Positions 26,939-35,331 of a stretch of 64,000 nucleotides of DNA are shown in pieces; the first letter of the stretch is position 1; each line of letters starts with the position of its first letter. The DNA is taken from contig NZ_VWMY01000004.1 of the NCBI RefSeq assembly GCF_008905045.1, forward strand, positions 114,787 through 178,786. Reading direction: 5' to 3'. Source of the DNA: Streptomyces albicerus. GTDB lineage: Bacteria; Actinomycetota; Actinomycetes; Streptomycetales; Streptomycetaceae. The notes under the pieces were generated by a model that saw nothing but the letters and a program-made list of their open reading frames with translations, was not told where the DNA came from and did no database searches. A program made the position numbers and the translations under genes.

Positions 26939-27177
26939 GGGACTCGACTTCCCCGATGTGGGCGATGTGATCGCATCTGTCTCCACAATGGTGGATCTCC
27001 GCGCCCACCGCCGCTCGGCATCGTCCACCGTGATCCCTGTGACCTGCGGTCGTAGCGACCCCGGCTGGGCACGTGATGCTCATGCGCAAGCGGGATTCAC
27101 CCGTTCGGTCCCCCTCCGCCGGGCAGGGGGACCGAGGACAAGCGACAAGCGAGGCTTTCAGCTCGCGCTCGGCCCTG

Positions 27178-28716
27178 CTAGGCGCCGCGACGAACCCGGG
27201 CTGCCTTGCGGGCCTCGGCTGTCTGGCGGGCCTCGGCGGACCGGCGGGACTCGCCACCGGCACGCCCGGCCCGGCCCGGGCGGGTGCCCATGCCACGGAA
27301 GGGGGCACCGCCGCGCTGGGGGCGCTCCGCGGCCGGCGCGCTACCGCTGAGGGGAACGCCGGAGGGCGCCTGGGCGCCGGTGATGCGGCTGAGCTCGGCC
27401 TCGCCGGAGCGGACCTGGGTGATCTGCGGCCTGATGCGGGCGTCCGACAGCAGACGGGTCATGTCACGGCGCTGGTTGGGCAGGACGAGGGTGACGACGC
27501 TGCCGGACTCGCCGGCACGGGCCGTACGGCCGCCGCGGTGCAGGTAGTCCTTGTGGTCGCTGGGCGGGTCGACGTTGACGACGAGGTGGAGGTCGTCGAC
27601 GTGGATGCCGCGGGCGGCGACGTTGGTGGCCACCAGCACCGTGACGTGACCGGTCTTGAACTGTGCCAGGGTGCGGGTGCGCTGGGGCTGCGACTTGCCG
27701 CCGTGCAGCGCCGCCGCCCTCACGCCGCTGCTCAGCAGGTGCCTGGTGAACTGGTCGACGGCGTGCTTGGTGTCCAGGAACATCATGACGCGCCCGTCAC
27801 GGGCGGCGATCTCTGTGGCGGTGGCGTGCTTGTCGGCGCCGTGCACGTACAGCACGTGATGCTCCATCGTGGTGACCGCGCCCGCCGACGGGTCGACCGA
27901 GTGGACCACCGGGTCATGGAGATAGCGACGGACCAGGAGGTCGATATTGCGGTCCAGCGTGGCCGAGAAAAGCATGCGCTGGCCGTCGGGCCGCACCTGG
28001 TCGAGCAACTCGGTGACCTGGGGCATGAAGCCCATGTCGGCCATCTGGTCCGCCTCGTCCAGGACGGTGATGTCCACCCGGTCCAGGCGGCAGTCCTTGC
28101 GCTCGACGAGATCCATGAGGCGGCCCGGAGTCGCGACGACGACCTCGACACCGCCCCGCAGTGCGCCGGCCTGCCGGCCGATCGACATCCCGCCGACCAC
28201 GGTGGCCAGCCGCAGCTTCAGCAACCGGGCGTACGGGGTGAGCGCATCGGTGACCTGCTGGGCCAGCTCACGCGTGGGGACGAGGACCAGGGCCAGCGGT
28301 TTCCGGGGCTCGGCACGCCGCCCGGCCGTGCGGACGAGGAGCGCCAGTCCGAAGGCGAGCGTCTTGCCCGAGCCGGTGCGCCCGCGGCCCAGGACGTCCC
28401 GGCCCACGAGGGAGTTCGGCAGCGTGGCGGCCTGGATCGGGAACGGCTCGTTCATGCCGAGGCTGGTGAGCATCTCCAGCAACTCGGCGGGAAGGCCCAG
28501 TTCACCGAAGGTCGAAACCGCCGGGAGGGCCGGGGTGACCGTGACCGGCGGCGTGAACTCGCCCTGCACCGCGGAGGGACGGCGTCCGTTGCCGCCCGAA
28601 CGGGCGACAGGGCGCCCCTGGCTCTGCGAGCGGGAGCGGCCGCTTCGGTCGGAACCGGAAAAGCCGTCCTTGCGGGCGTTGGAAAAACGGTCGTTCGTGC
28701 GAGCCGATCGGTTCAT
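27178..28716 (-). CDS. DEAD-box RNA helicase (cold-shock module copy 1)
   Basis: 512 residues. An Arg/Ser/Gly-rich N-terminus (MNRSARTNDRFSNARKDG) precedes the two RecA-like domains: Q motif GMNEPFPIQAATLP, motif I RTGSGKT, motif II DEAD in VLDEADQMADMGF, motif III SAT in LFSATLD, and motif VI HRGGRTARAG. The C-terminus is basic and Ala/Arg-rich (RSAEARQTAEARKAARVRRGA). RhlE/DeaD-type enzymes unwind RNA during cold adaptation. The ATG at 28716 is preceded by GAGGAAGG inside a hairpin (28728-28748) conserved in the paralogue at 40278. It lies downstream of a cold-shock gene on the same strand, separated by a terminator. Confidence 0.95.
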   Translation of the reverse strand: MNRSARTNDRFSNARKDGFSGSDRSGRSRSQSQGRPVARSGGNGRRPSAVQGEFTPPVTVTPALPAVSTFGELGLPAELLEMLTSLGMNEPFPIQAATLPNSLVGRDVLGRGRTGSGKTLAFGLALLVRTAGRRAEPRKPLALVLVPTRELAQQVTDALTPYARLLKLRLATVVGGMSIGRQAGALRGGVEVVVATPGRLMDLVERKDCRLDRVDITVLDEADQMADMGFMPQVTELLDQVRPDGQRMLFSATLDRNIDLLVRRYLHDPVVHSVDPSAGAVTTMEHHVLYVHGADKHATATEIAARDGRVMMFLDTKHAVDQFTRHLLSSGVRAAALHGGKSQPQRTRTLAQFKTGHVTVLVATNVAARGIHVDDLHLVVNVDPPSDHKDYLHRGGRTARAGESGSVVTLVLPNQRRDMTRLLSDARIRPQITQVRSGEAELSRITGAQAPSGVPLSGSAPAAERPQRGGAPFRGMGTRPGRAGRAGGESRRSAEARQTAEARKAARVRRGA

Positions 28717-28727
28717 GAAGAACCTTC

Positions 28728-28748
28728 CTCGATATGGCACGTATCGAG
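28728..28748 (-). promoter_or_regulatory. Hairpin covering the ribosome binding site of helicase copy 1
   Basis: On the minus strand CTCGATA-n7-TATCGAG forms a 7-bp stem whose right arm is the start of the GAGGAAGG ribosome binding site. The surrounding leader (a GGCTCGTTCTTG box, then GGAATTC and the hairpin) is conserved upstream of the second helicase, where the stem keeps a T-G pair in place of the outer C-G pair. Confidence 0.7.
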
Positions 28749-28953
28749 GAATTCCCGGCGGATATGAGCCGAATGAATTGCAAGAACGAGCCGATGTAGG
28801 ACCAAACGAAACCGGCCGTACCGACGCGGCGCATGAGGGCAGCCGTCATCAAGCGGCCGGGAATGTCCCGGAATGGGAGAGCGGGGCAGGTTACGGAGGG
28901 GGCCTGGGCCGCGGCCCCCGCCGGGCCAGGGGCAATCCCTGGAGAAAGCAGCA

Positions 28954-28985
28954 AGCTGGGGCCCACCGCAAGGTGGGCCCCAGCT
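28954..28985 (-). terminator. Terminator of cold-shock gene copy 1
   Basis: A perfect 14-bp stem (AGCTGGGGCCCACC / GGTGGGCCCCAGCT) with a four-base loop begins about 20 bases after the cold-shock stop codon. On the minus strand a T-containing stretch (TGCTGCTTTC) follows. Confidence 0.85.
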
Positions 28986-29003
28986 GCCTCGTACGCTTGA
29001 GCG

Positions 29004-29207
29004 TCAGGCGGGAGTGATGTTCTCCGCCTGCGGGCCCTTCTGGCCCTGAGTGACGTCGAAGTTCACCTTCTGGCCCTCCTGCAGCTCACGGAAGCCGGAG
29101 GACGCGATGTTCGAGTAGTGGGCGAAGACGTCCGGGCCGCCGCCGTCCTGCTCGATGAAGCCGAAGCCCTTTTCCGAGTTGAACCACTTGACGGTTCCAG
29201 TAGCCAT
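29004..29207 (-). CDS. Cold-shock protein, CspA family (copy 1)
   Basis: 67 residues ([20 protein letters not shown], then DVFAHYSNI). RNP1 (KGFGFI) and RNP2 (VFAHY) are intact. It binds single-stranded RNA/DNA and acts as an RNA chaperone. Nearly identical to the copy at 39737; visible differences include Ser/Ala, Asp/Glu and Pro/Ala. AAGGGGATATGAC precedes the ATG. A leader of about 170 bases contains a hairpin conserved between the two copies. A strong terminator follows, so the downstream helicase has its own leader. Confidence 0.97.
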   Translation of the reverse strand: MATGTVKWFNSEKGFGFIEQDGGGPDVFAHYSNIASSGFRELQEGQKVNFDVTQGQKGPQAENITPA

Positions 29208-29383
29208 GTCATATCCCCTTCGGGGCAGTATTCCGGGGCCCACACTGTGTGGACCCCCGTGCCGCCGCAATGAACCCGTCCGGAAAGAGCGCCGGAAATA
29301 CAAAAGTGCCCGACGATATGAAATCGTCCAAGGCACTTGAAGTCTTCGGGAACCACAACTGCAACTGGATCAAGACTATCACG
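29208..29383 (-). promoter_or_regulatory. Structured 5' leader of cold-shock gene copy 1
   Basis: On the minus strand, TAGTCT is the likely -10, followed by the box CAGTTGCAGTTGTGGTTCCC and GAAGACTTC. A hairpin comes next (29304-29338): outer stem AAGTGCC / GGCACTT, inner stem GACGAT / ATCGTC, then TTTGTATTT. The layout is that of a terminator or riboregulator inside the leader, about 100 bases before the ATG. The leader of copy 2 (39561-39736) has the same box and the same outer stem with a different inner stem. Confidence 0.78.
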
Positions 29384-29573
29384 GCACGCCCATCCGGCAA
29401 CGGCTGAACCGCTCCACCGGAACGCGCTTGACGACGGATGGCGGGCCCGGCCCCGGACCCCGCCGATGGGGCGCGCACCGGCGGCCGCCACGCGGGGGGC
29501 CGCTCCGTGACGGACGCCGGGCACTCCGCCCCAAGTGGCCACGGCACGGCGACCCTTCAGAAGAGAGCCCGTC

Positions 29574-29951
29574 TCATACCTTCCAGGACCTCAGCTGGTC
29601 GGCGACGGCGCGGACTCCGACGCGGGTGTCGCGGATCTTGCGTACGAGGTCGGACAGCGCGCCATAGGGAGGGTCGATGCCCTCTCCCGACTGGTCCATG
29701 TACTGAGCGGCGACGAACGCGGCGTACAGGCTGTTGCGGTTCGGGAGCGGTTCCAGGCGCACGATGGTGTGCATCAGCGCAGCCGCGCGCCAGGCGGCGT
29801 CCGGATCGGCCGCGGCCAGGGTCGGCAGCTTGGTCTTGTGCCGGGCTACGGCCGCCACGAGCGCGGAGTAGTCCGAGACCGACATGTCCTCGCGGACCAG
29901 AGCGACCTCCTGGATATCGAGCAGCCAGGAGACATCGACGTGGAGGTGCAT
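29574..29951 (-). CDS. Fic/Doc-family toxin-like protein
   Basis: 125 residues from MHLHVDVSWLLDIQE. Matches the Streptomyces 'Fic family toxin component' group: YSALVAAVARHKTKLPTL, then HTIVRLEPLPNRNSLYAAFVAAQYMDQSGEGIDPPYGALSDLV. The usual HxFxxGNxR active-site loop is degenerate: the His is present (MHTIVRLEPLPNRN) but G-N-x-R is not, so AMP-transferase activity is uncertain. The ATG overlaps the antitoxin stop by one base (TGATG). Canonical members modify EF-Tu or other targets and are neutralised by the upstream partner. Confidence 0.82.
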   Translation of the reverse strand: MHLHVDVSWLLDIQEVALVREDMSVSDYSALVAAVARHKTKLPTLAAADPDAAWRAAALMHTIVRLEPLPNRNSLYAAFVAAQYMDQSGEGIDPPYGALSDLVRKIRDTRVGVRAVADQLRSWKV

Positions 29952-30190
29952 CAGGCAGCCGCGGACCCGTCGTGACTCTCGGAGGCCGGCACCTCGTCGG
30001 GGAACGCCTCGTCGAACTCGCCGCGCAGCCGGTCGGCCCATTCGGCGGCGCCGGCCACGAACTGCCGACGCTGCATCTCACGGACGCCGAGATCATGCAG
30101 GTACTGCTTGAGGCTCTTTCCTTCGGCGGCGGCGGCCGCGCGCACACCCTCGAGCTCGTCGTCGGTGAACGACACATTCAGTGATGGCAT
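29951..30190 (-). CDS. Ribbon-helix-helix antitoxin
   Basis: 79 residues. The N-terminus MPSLNVSFTDDELEGVR has the strand-then-helix pattern of MetJ/Arc-type proteins; AEGKSLKQYLHDLGV completes the helices. The acidic C-terminal tail (FDEAFPDEVPASE) would bind the toxin. It is the first gene of a two-gene operon and probably autorepresses at the GGTACC repeats just upstream. The start is leaderless-type: TACCAT ends six bases before the ATG. Confidence 0.85.
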   Translation of the reverse strand: MPSLNVSFTDDELEGVRAAAAAEGKSLKQYLHDLGVREMQRRQFVAGAAEWADRLRGEFDEAFPDEVPASESHDGSAAA

Positions 30191-30215
30191 ACAGGGATGG
30201 TACCTAGTTGGTACC
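30191..30215 (-). promoter_or_regulatory. Promoter and operator of the toxin-antitoxin operon
   Basis: On the minus strand TACCAT (30202-30197) lies six bases before the antitoxin ATG, implying a leaderless transcript. It overlaps the repeat GGTACC-TAGTT-GGTACC (30199-30215), two copies of a palindromic hexamer 11 bp apart, on one helical face, suited to cooperative binding of a ribbon-helix-helix dimer. Confidence 0.78.
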
Positions 30216-30271
30216 TGTAAGGCGAGCCGCGACCGTGCGTCACTCCTTCCTGCCCGTGCCTTGCCATGGGT

Positions 30272-31423
30272 TCACGCGGCCGCCACGGCACCGCGCTCTC
30301 CCCCGTCACGGTGAATCGGCGTCCCCGAGCCGGTCAGCGGAACGCCCGTGCCGCCCCGGCGGGCCGCGACGATCTCCGCCGCGATGGACAAGGCGGTCTC
30401 CTCGGGCGTACGGGCACCGAGGTCGAGGCCGATCGGCGACCTCAGGCGGGCCAACTCCCGTTCATTCAAGCCGACTTCCCGCAGTCGGCGCTCGCGGTCC
30501 GCGTGCGTGCGCCGCGAGCCCATCGCGCCGATGAACGCGGTCGGCAACCGCAGCGCCGCCTTCAGCAGGGGTACGTCGAACTTGGCGTCGTGGGTGAGGA
30601 CGCACAGGACCGTGCGTTCGTCGGTCGTCGTGCGCCGGAGATAGCGGTGCGGCCAGTCGACCACGATGTCGTCGGCCTCGGGGAAGCGGGCCCGGGTGGC
30701 GAAGACGGGGCGGGCGTCGCACACGGTCACGTGGTAGCCGAGGAACTTGCCCGCGCGCACGAGCGCCGCGGCGAAGTCGATCGCGCCGAAGACGATCATG
30801 CGGGGCGGTGGCACGCTCGACTCGACGAGCAGCGTGAGGCCACCTGGGCAGTGCGATCCGTCCTCCGTTAGCTCGACCGTGCCGGTGCGTCCGGCGTCCA
30901 GCATGGCCCGGGCCTCGGCCGCCGCCGACCGGTCCAGCTTCGCGTGGCCGCCGAGACTGCCCTCATACGATCCTTTCGAGCCATCGGGGCCCACGAGCAG
31001 TGCCCTGCCGAGGAGTTCGGCCGGGCCCCGGGCGACCCGGGCCAGGGCCGTCGGTTCGCCCCCGGCGGCGGTCGAGAGCGCCGACACGAAGACCGTCCTG
31101 AAAGGCGAGTCCGTACCGACCGGCGTGACCATGACGTCGATGACTCCGCCGCAGGTCAGGCCGACCGCGAAGGCGTCCTCGTCGCTGTAGCCGAACCGTT
31201 CGAGGACGGTCTCGCCGGTTTGGAGTGCCTCAACACACAGGTCGTACACCGCTCCTTCCACGCAGCCGCCGGAGATCGAGCCGATGACCGTGCCCGCGCT
31301 GTCGACGGCGAGGGCGGCGCCGGGGCCGCGTGGCGCGCTGCCGCCGACGGACACGACGGTGGCGACGGCGAAGTCCCGGCCCTCCTCGGCCCAGCGGTTC
31401 AGCTCCTCGGCGATGTCAAGCAT
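30272..31423 (-). CDS. XdhC/CoxI-family molybdenum cofactor chaperone (PaoD-like)
   Basis: 383 residues. N-terminal XdhC/CoxI domain (ATVVSVGGSAPRGPGAALAV, IGSISGGCVEGAVYDLC, VGLTCGGVIDVMV) and C-terminal Rossmann-like XdhC_C domain (MIVFGAIDFAAALVRAGKFLGYHVTVCDARP, AFIGAMGSRRT, PIGLDLGARTPEETALSIAAEIV). It matures and inserts the molybdenum cofactor into the enzyme encoded upstream, with cysteines available for cofactor binding (CGG, CVEG). The start overlaps the upstream catalytic-subunit stop by eight bases. It is the last gene of the four-gene operon. Confidence 0.93.
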   Translation of the reverse strand: MLDIAEELNRWAEEGRDFAVATVVSVGGSAPRGPGAALAVDSAGTVIGSISGGCVEGAVYDLCVEALQTGETVLERFGYSDEDAFAVGLTCGGVIDVMVTPVGTDSPFRTVFVSALSTAAGGEPTALARVARGPAELLGRALLVGPDGSKGSYEGSLGGHAKLDRSAAAEARAMLDAGRTGTVELTEDGSHCPGGLTLLVESSVPPPRMIVFGAIDFAAALVRAGKFLGYHVTVCDARPVFATRARFPEADDIVVDWPHRYLRRTTTDERTVLCVLTHDAKFDVPLLKAALRLPTAFIGAMGSRRTHADRERRLREVGLNERELARLRSPIGLDLGARTPEETALSIAAEIVAARRGGTGVPLTGSGTPIHRDGGERGAVAAA

Positions 31424-33566
31424 CCGGAGCTCCCGTAACCGCTTCCCCGCCCGCCGCCAGGACGCGGTCTGGCCGGATGGGCAGACTCCGGTGGCGTACG
31501 CCGGTCGCGTGCCAGACCGCGTTGGCGATCGCCGCCGCGGCGCCCACGATGCCGATCTCGCCGATGCCCTTGATCCCGACCGGGTCGTCCGGGTCCGGGT
31601 CGTCCACCCAGTCCGCCTCGATGAGCGGTACGTCGGCGTGGGTGGCGACGTGGTAGCCCGCGAGGTCGGCGCCGTAGTGGCCGCCCGTGGCCTGGTCCCG
31701 GACCGCCTCTTCGTGCAGGGCCATGGAGATGCCCCAGGTCATTCCTCCGACGAACTGGTTGCGGGCCGTGAGCGGGTTGACGATCCGGCCCGCCGCGAAG
31801 ATGCCGAGCATGCGGCGCACGCGTACCTCGCCGATGGCGGGGTCCACGGCGACCTCGGCGAACTGTGCCCCGAAGGAGTGCCGTTCCTTCTGGGCCAGGG
31901 CGCCGATGGCCTCGGAGGTGTCCGACCGCACCGTGATCCCCTCCGGTGGGAGACCGGCGCTCAGGGCGAGTCGTTGCCGGAGCTCGTCGGCCGCGGCCGT
32001 GACCGCCCACGCCCAGGAACGGGTGCCCATCGAGCCGCCGGCGATCATCGCCGGTCCGAAATCGCTGTCTCCGATGCGCACTTGGACACGGTCAGGTGCC
32101 ACCTGCAGCGCGTCGGCGGCGATCAGGGTGAGCGCGGTCCGTGCCCCGGTTCCGATGTCCGACGCGTTGATCCGCACGGTGAAGGTGCCGTCCGCCTCCG
32201 CCGTCATGGCCGCCGTGGACGGCATGGCTCCCGCGGGGAAGGAGGCCGCCGCCGTGCCGGTGCCCAGCAGCCAGCGCCCTTCCCGGCGCAGACCGGGACG
32301 CGGGTCCCGGTCCGCCCAGCCGAACCTGCGGGCGCCCTCCCGGAAGCAGGTGAGCAACTCGCGGCTGCTGAACGGCAGTCCGGACACGGGACCCCGCTCG
32401 GGCTCGTTGCGTACGCGCAGCTCGATGGGGTCGATGCCGCACTTCTCGGCGAGCTCGTCTAGCGCCGCTTCCAGCGCGAACGACCCCGGCGCCTCTCCCG
32501 GGGCGCGCATCCAGGTCGGCGTGGGCACGTCGAGCCGTACAAGGCGGTTGGCCGTGTGGTGGGCGTCGGCGTCGTACATCACCCGTCCCACTCCGGCGCT
32601 CGGTTCGATGAACTCGTGCACGGTCGAAGTGAGGCTCAGAGAGCGGTGGTCGAGCGCGCGCAGCCGCCCATCGGTGTCGGCGCCGAGCCGGATGCGCTGT
32701 GTCGTGGGACTCCGGTAGCCGGCGAGCGCGAACATCTGACGGCGGGTCATGACGACCCGGACCGGGCGCTGGAGGACGGTCGCGGCCATCACGGCGGCCA
32801 CCTGGTGCGCGCGGACCCCCTTGCTCCCGAAGCCGCCACCGACGTGTTCGGACCGCACGCGCACCGAGGCCGGGTCGAGCGAGAGCAGCTTCGCCAGCTC
32901 GTCGGCGACCCACATGGTGCCCTGGTTGGAGTCGACGACTTCGAGTCGGCCGCCGTCCCAGAGGGCGGTCGCCGCGTGCGGCTCCATCGGGTTGTGGTGC
33001 TCTTCAGGTGTGGTGTACTCCGCGTCGATGACGACGGCGGAGGCGGCGAGTTCTGGCTCCAGTTCCCCCTTCTCCGTCACCGCCGGCATGTGCGCGTCCA
33101 GCGGGTAGGCGTCCGGGTGTTCGCCGGAGAACGCCACATCGTGCGGCTCCTCCTCGTAGTGCACCACCAGCGCCTCGGCGGCCTCCCTGGCCTGTTCGGA
33201 CGTCTCGGCGACGACCAGGGCCACCGGCCAGCCCACGTGCGGCACCCGGTCGTGCTGGAAGACGGCCGCGGTCGGGTCCGGCGGGACTCCCAGCATGCCG
33301 ACGTAGTCGCTGTCGACACGCGGGGCGTTCTGGTGGTGCAGGACGGTGAGCACGCCCGGCATCCCGAGAACGGGCGCGGTGTCCATCGAGCGGATACGGC
33401 CACGGGCGACGGTCGACAGCGCCAGCCACCCGTAAGCGAGTTCGGCGAAGGGGATCTCTCCCGCGTAGCGGGCCGCTCCGGTGACCTTGTCGCGGCCCTC
33501 CACGCGGGTGTGCGCGGTGCCGACGGAGCCCTTCGCCGTCGTGGTCCCGGTCGTGGCGGTGGTCAT
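31416..33566 (-). CDS. Xanthine dehydrogenase-family molybdopterin-binding subunit (PaoC-like)
   Basis: 716 residues. The start MTTATTGTTTAKGSVG is followed by the family beginning (VGTAHTRVEGRDKVTGAARYAGEI). Typical motifs include HVGGGFGSKG (cofactor pocket), APGEAPGSFALEAALDELAEK, and the C-terminal GVRHRSLPIRPDRV. It is the catalytic large subunit of a molybdenum hydroxylase. Length and partner genes match PaoC/YagR aldehyde oxidoreductases rather than true xanthine dehydrogenases. Start overlaps the upstream FAD-subunit stop by four bases (ATGA). Confidence 0.94.
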   Translation of the reverse strand: MTTATTGTTTAKGSVGTAHTRVEGRDKVTGAARYAGEIPFAELAYGWLALSTVARGRIRSMDTAPVLGMPGVLTVLHHQNAPRVDSDYVGMLGVPPDPTAAVFQHDRVPHVGWPVALVVAETSEQAREAAEALVVHYEEEPHDVAFSGEHPDAYPLDAHMPAVTEKGELEPELAASAVVIDAEYTTPEEHHNPMEPHAATALWDGGRLEVVDSNQGTMWVADELAKLLSLDPASVRVRSEHVGGGFGSKGVRAHQVAAVMAATVLQRPVRVVMTRRQMFALAGYRSPTTQRIRLGADTDGRLRALDHRSLSLTSTVHEFIEPSAGVGRVMYDADAHHTANRLVRLDVPTPTWMRAPGEAPGSFALEAALDELAEKCGIDPIELRVRNEPERGPVSGLPFSSRELLTCFREGARRFGWADRDPRPGLRREGRWLLGTGTAAASFPAGAMPSTAAMTAEADGTFTVRINASDIGTGARTALTLIAADALQVAPDRVQVRIGDSDFGPAMIAGGSMGTRSWAWAVTAAADELRQRLALSAGLPPEGITVRSDTSEAIGALAQKERHSFGAQFAEVAVDPAIGEVRVRRMLGIFAAGRIVNPLTARNQFVGGMTWGISMALHEEAVRDQATGGHYGADLAGYHVATHADVPLIEADWVDDPDPDDPVGIKGIGEIGIVGAAAAIANAVWHATGVRHRSLPIRPDRVLAAGGEAVTGAPDA

Positions 33567-34555
33567 CGGGTGCTCTCCTCGGTGAGTTCGGTCAGCACGG
33601 CCACCACGAGGTTGCGCATCAGGGTCACCTTGTAGGCGTTGTGCGGCAGCGGCTCCGCGGCCGCGAGTTCGGCGTCCGCGGCGGCGGCGAAGGTTGCGGC
33701 GTCGGCCGGTGCCCCGGTCAGTACGCGTTCGGCCGCCCGGGCGCGCCACGGCCGGGACGCGACCGCGCCGAAGGCCAGGCGTACGTCGCGTACGACGCCG
33801 TCCCGGACATCGAGGGCGGCGGCGATCGAGCCGATCGCGAACGCGTACGAGGCGCGCTCGCGTACCTTCCGGTAGCGCGAGAGGACGGTAACCGGGGCAG
33901 GCGGCAGGGTAACGCCGGTGATCAGTGCTCCCGGCGGCAGGGCGGTCTCCAGGTGCGGGGTGTCGCCCACGGGCAGGTAGAACTCGGTGAGCGGCAACTC
34001 GCCTGGCCCGTCGGCCGTTTCGTACGTCACGACGGCATCGAAGGCCGTCAGTGCCACGCCCATGTCCGAGGGGTGGGTGGCTACGCAGTGCTCGGAGGCG
34101 CCCAGGATGGCGTGGTTGTGGTGCTCGCCCTCGATGGCGGGGCAACCGCTGCCGGGGACGCGCTTGTTGCAGGGTTTGGTCACGTCGGCGAAGTAGCCGC
34201 AGCGGGTGCGCTGGAGCAGATTGCCGCCGACCGTGGCCATGTTGCGCAGTTGCCCGGAGGCGCCGGCCAGCACGGCCTGCGTCAACGCCGGGTAGCGGCG
34301 GCGTACTTCGGGGTGGACGGCGAGGTCGCTGTTGGTGACGGTCGCGCCGATGCGCAGACCGCCGTCGTCCGTCAACTCGATCTTGTCCAGCGGGAGTTCG
34401 CGTACGTCGACCAGCCGGGCGGGCCGCTCGACACCGGTCTTCATCAGGTCGACGAGATTGGTGCCGCCGCCGAGGACGCGCGCGTCCGGATCGGCATCGA
34501 GGAGCGCGACCGCGCCGGAGACGTCGAACGCGCGCTGATATCCGAATTCCTTCAT
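33563..34555 (-). CDS. FAD-binding subunit with extra iron-sulfur site (PaoB-like)
   Basis: 330 residues. FAD-binding region (LGGGTNLVDLMKTGVERP), GASGQLRNMATVGGNLLQRT, then an insertion RCGYFADVTKPCNKRVPGSGC with a further cysteine in ASEHC. These cysteines correspond to the [4Fe-4S] site that distinguishes PaoB/YagS from ordinary xanthine dehydrogenase FAD subunits. It passes electrons from the molybdenum subunit via FAD. The ATG at 34555 overlaps the stop of the [2Fe-2S] gene by four bases. Confidence 0.93.
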   Translation of the reverse strand: MKEFGYQRAFDVSGAVALLDADPDARVLGGGTNLVDLMKTGVERPARLVDVRELPLDKIELTDDGGLRIGATVTNSDLAVHPEVRRRYPALTQAVLAGASGQLRNMATVGGNLLQRTRCGYFADVTKPCNKRVPGSGCPAIEGEHHNHAILGASEHCVATHPSDMGVALTAFDAVVTYETADGPGELPLTEFYLPVGDTPHLETALPPGALITGVTLPPAPVTVLSRYRKVRERASYAFAIGSIAAALDVRDGVVRDVRLAFGAVASRPWRARAAERVLTGAPADAATFAAAADAELAAAEPLPHNAYKVTLMRNLVVAVLTELTEESTR

Positions 34556-35124
34556 GCCGCAGCCTCCGCGGTCTCTGTGGTCTCCGCCTCGGCTGCGGCC
34601 GCGCGGGCGACCGCCTGGACGATGGACACGTACGCGCCGCAGCGGCACAGGTTGCCGCTCATCCGCTCCCGGATTTCGTCCGCGGTCAGCGGTGGTGGCC
34701 CGGCTTCGGGACGGACGTCATCGGTGACGGCGCTCGGCCAGCCCGCCGCGTGTTCCTCGATGACGGCGACGGCCGAACAGATCTGCCCAGGGGTGCAGTA
34801 GCCGCACTGATAGCCGTCCAGGTCGAGGAACGCCTGCTGCACCGGGTGCAGTTGGTCGCTCTCGGCCATGCCTTCGATGGTGGTGATCTCACGTCCCTCG
34901 GCCGCCACCGCGAGTTGCAGGCAGGCCACGGCCCGGCGCCCGTCGAGCAGGACGGTGCAGGCACCGCACTGTCCCTGGTCGCAGCCCTTCTTGGTGCCGG
35001 TCAGATCGAGGCGCTCGCGCAGTGCGTCGAGCAGGGTGGTGCGGTGGTCGACGGACAGCGTGTGCTTCTCGCCGTTGATGTTCAGGGTGATGGCACTGAA
35101 TGTCGACGAGGGGGCTGGGGCCAT
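34552..35124 (-). CDS. [2Fe-2S]-binding subunit (PaoA-like)
   Basis: 190 residues from MAPAPSSTFSAITLNING. Plant-type cluster CDQGQCGACTVLLDGRRAVAC and the second cluster CGYCTPGQIC ... GNLCRCGAY are complete. E. coli PaoA has a Tat signal; here the N-terminus goes almost directly into the ferredoxin fold, so the complex is probably cytoplasmic. GAAGG lies before the ATG. First gene of the operon, divergent from a TetR regulator. Confidence 0.93.
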   Translation of the reverse strand: MAPAPSSTFSAITLNINGEKHTLSVDHRTTLLDALRERLDLTGTKKGCDQGQCGACTVLLDGRRAVACLQLAVAAEGREITTIEGMAESDQLHPVQQAFLDLDGYQCGYCTPGQICSAVAVIEEHAAGWPSAVTDDVRPEAGPPPLTADEIRERMSGNLCRCGAYVSIVQAVARAAAAEAETTETAEAAA

Positions 35125-35331
35125 GATCAGCCTTCTTTCGCAGATCCGGAACACGTCGAGGGGACGCTCCGGCAGTCAGTCGAATCGGGAGACGTATCGC
35201 GAGACAAAGAGAGAGGGCGATGTACGTAGCGATGTGGCTTCGGAACCATGCAGGATGCGGAGAAGGCACGCCGGTGACGACGGTCACCGGCTGCCCGCGC
35301 AGGCCGCGCCCACCGCTATGGTGAGCACAAC

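Noticed and set aside
29304..29338. Cold-shock leader hairpin considered as the terminator of the toxin gene
   Set aside because: The toxin gene ends at 29574, more than 230 bases away, with the cold-shock -10 in between; the same hairpin is conserved in the copy-2 leader, where no toxin gene lies upstream.
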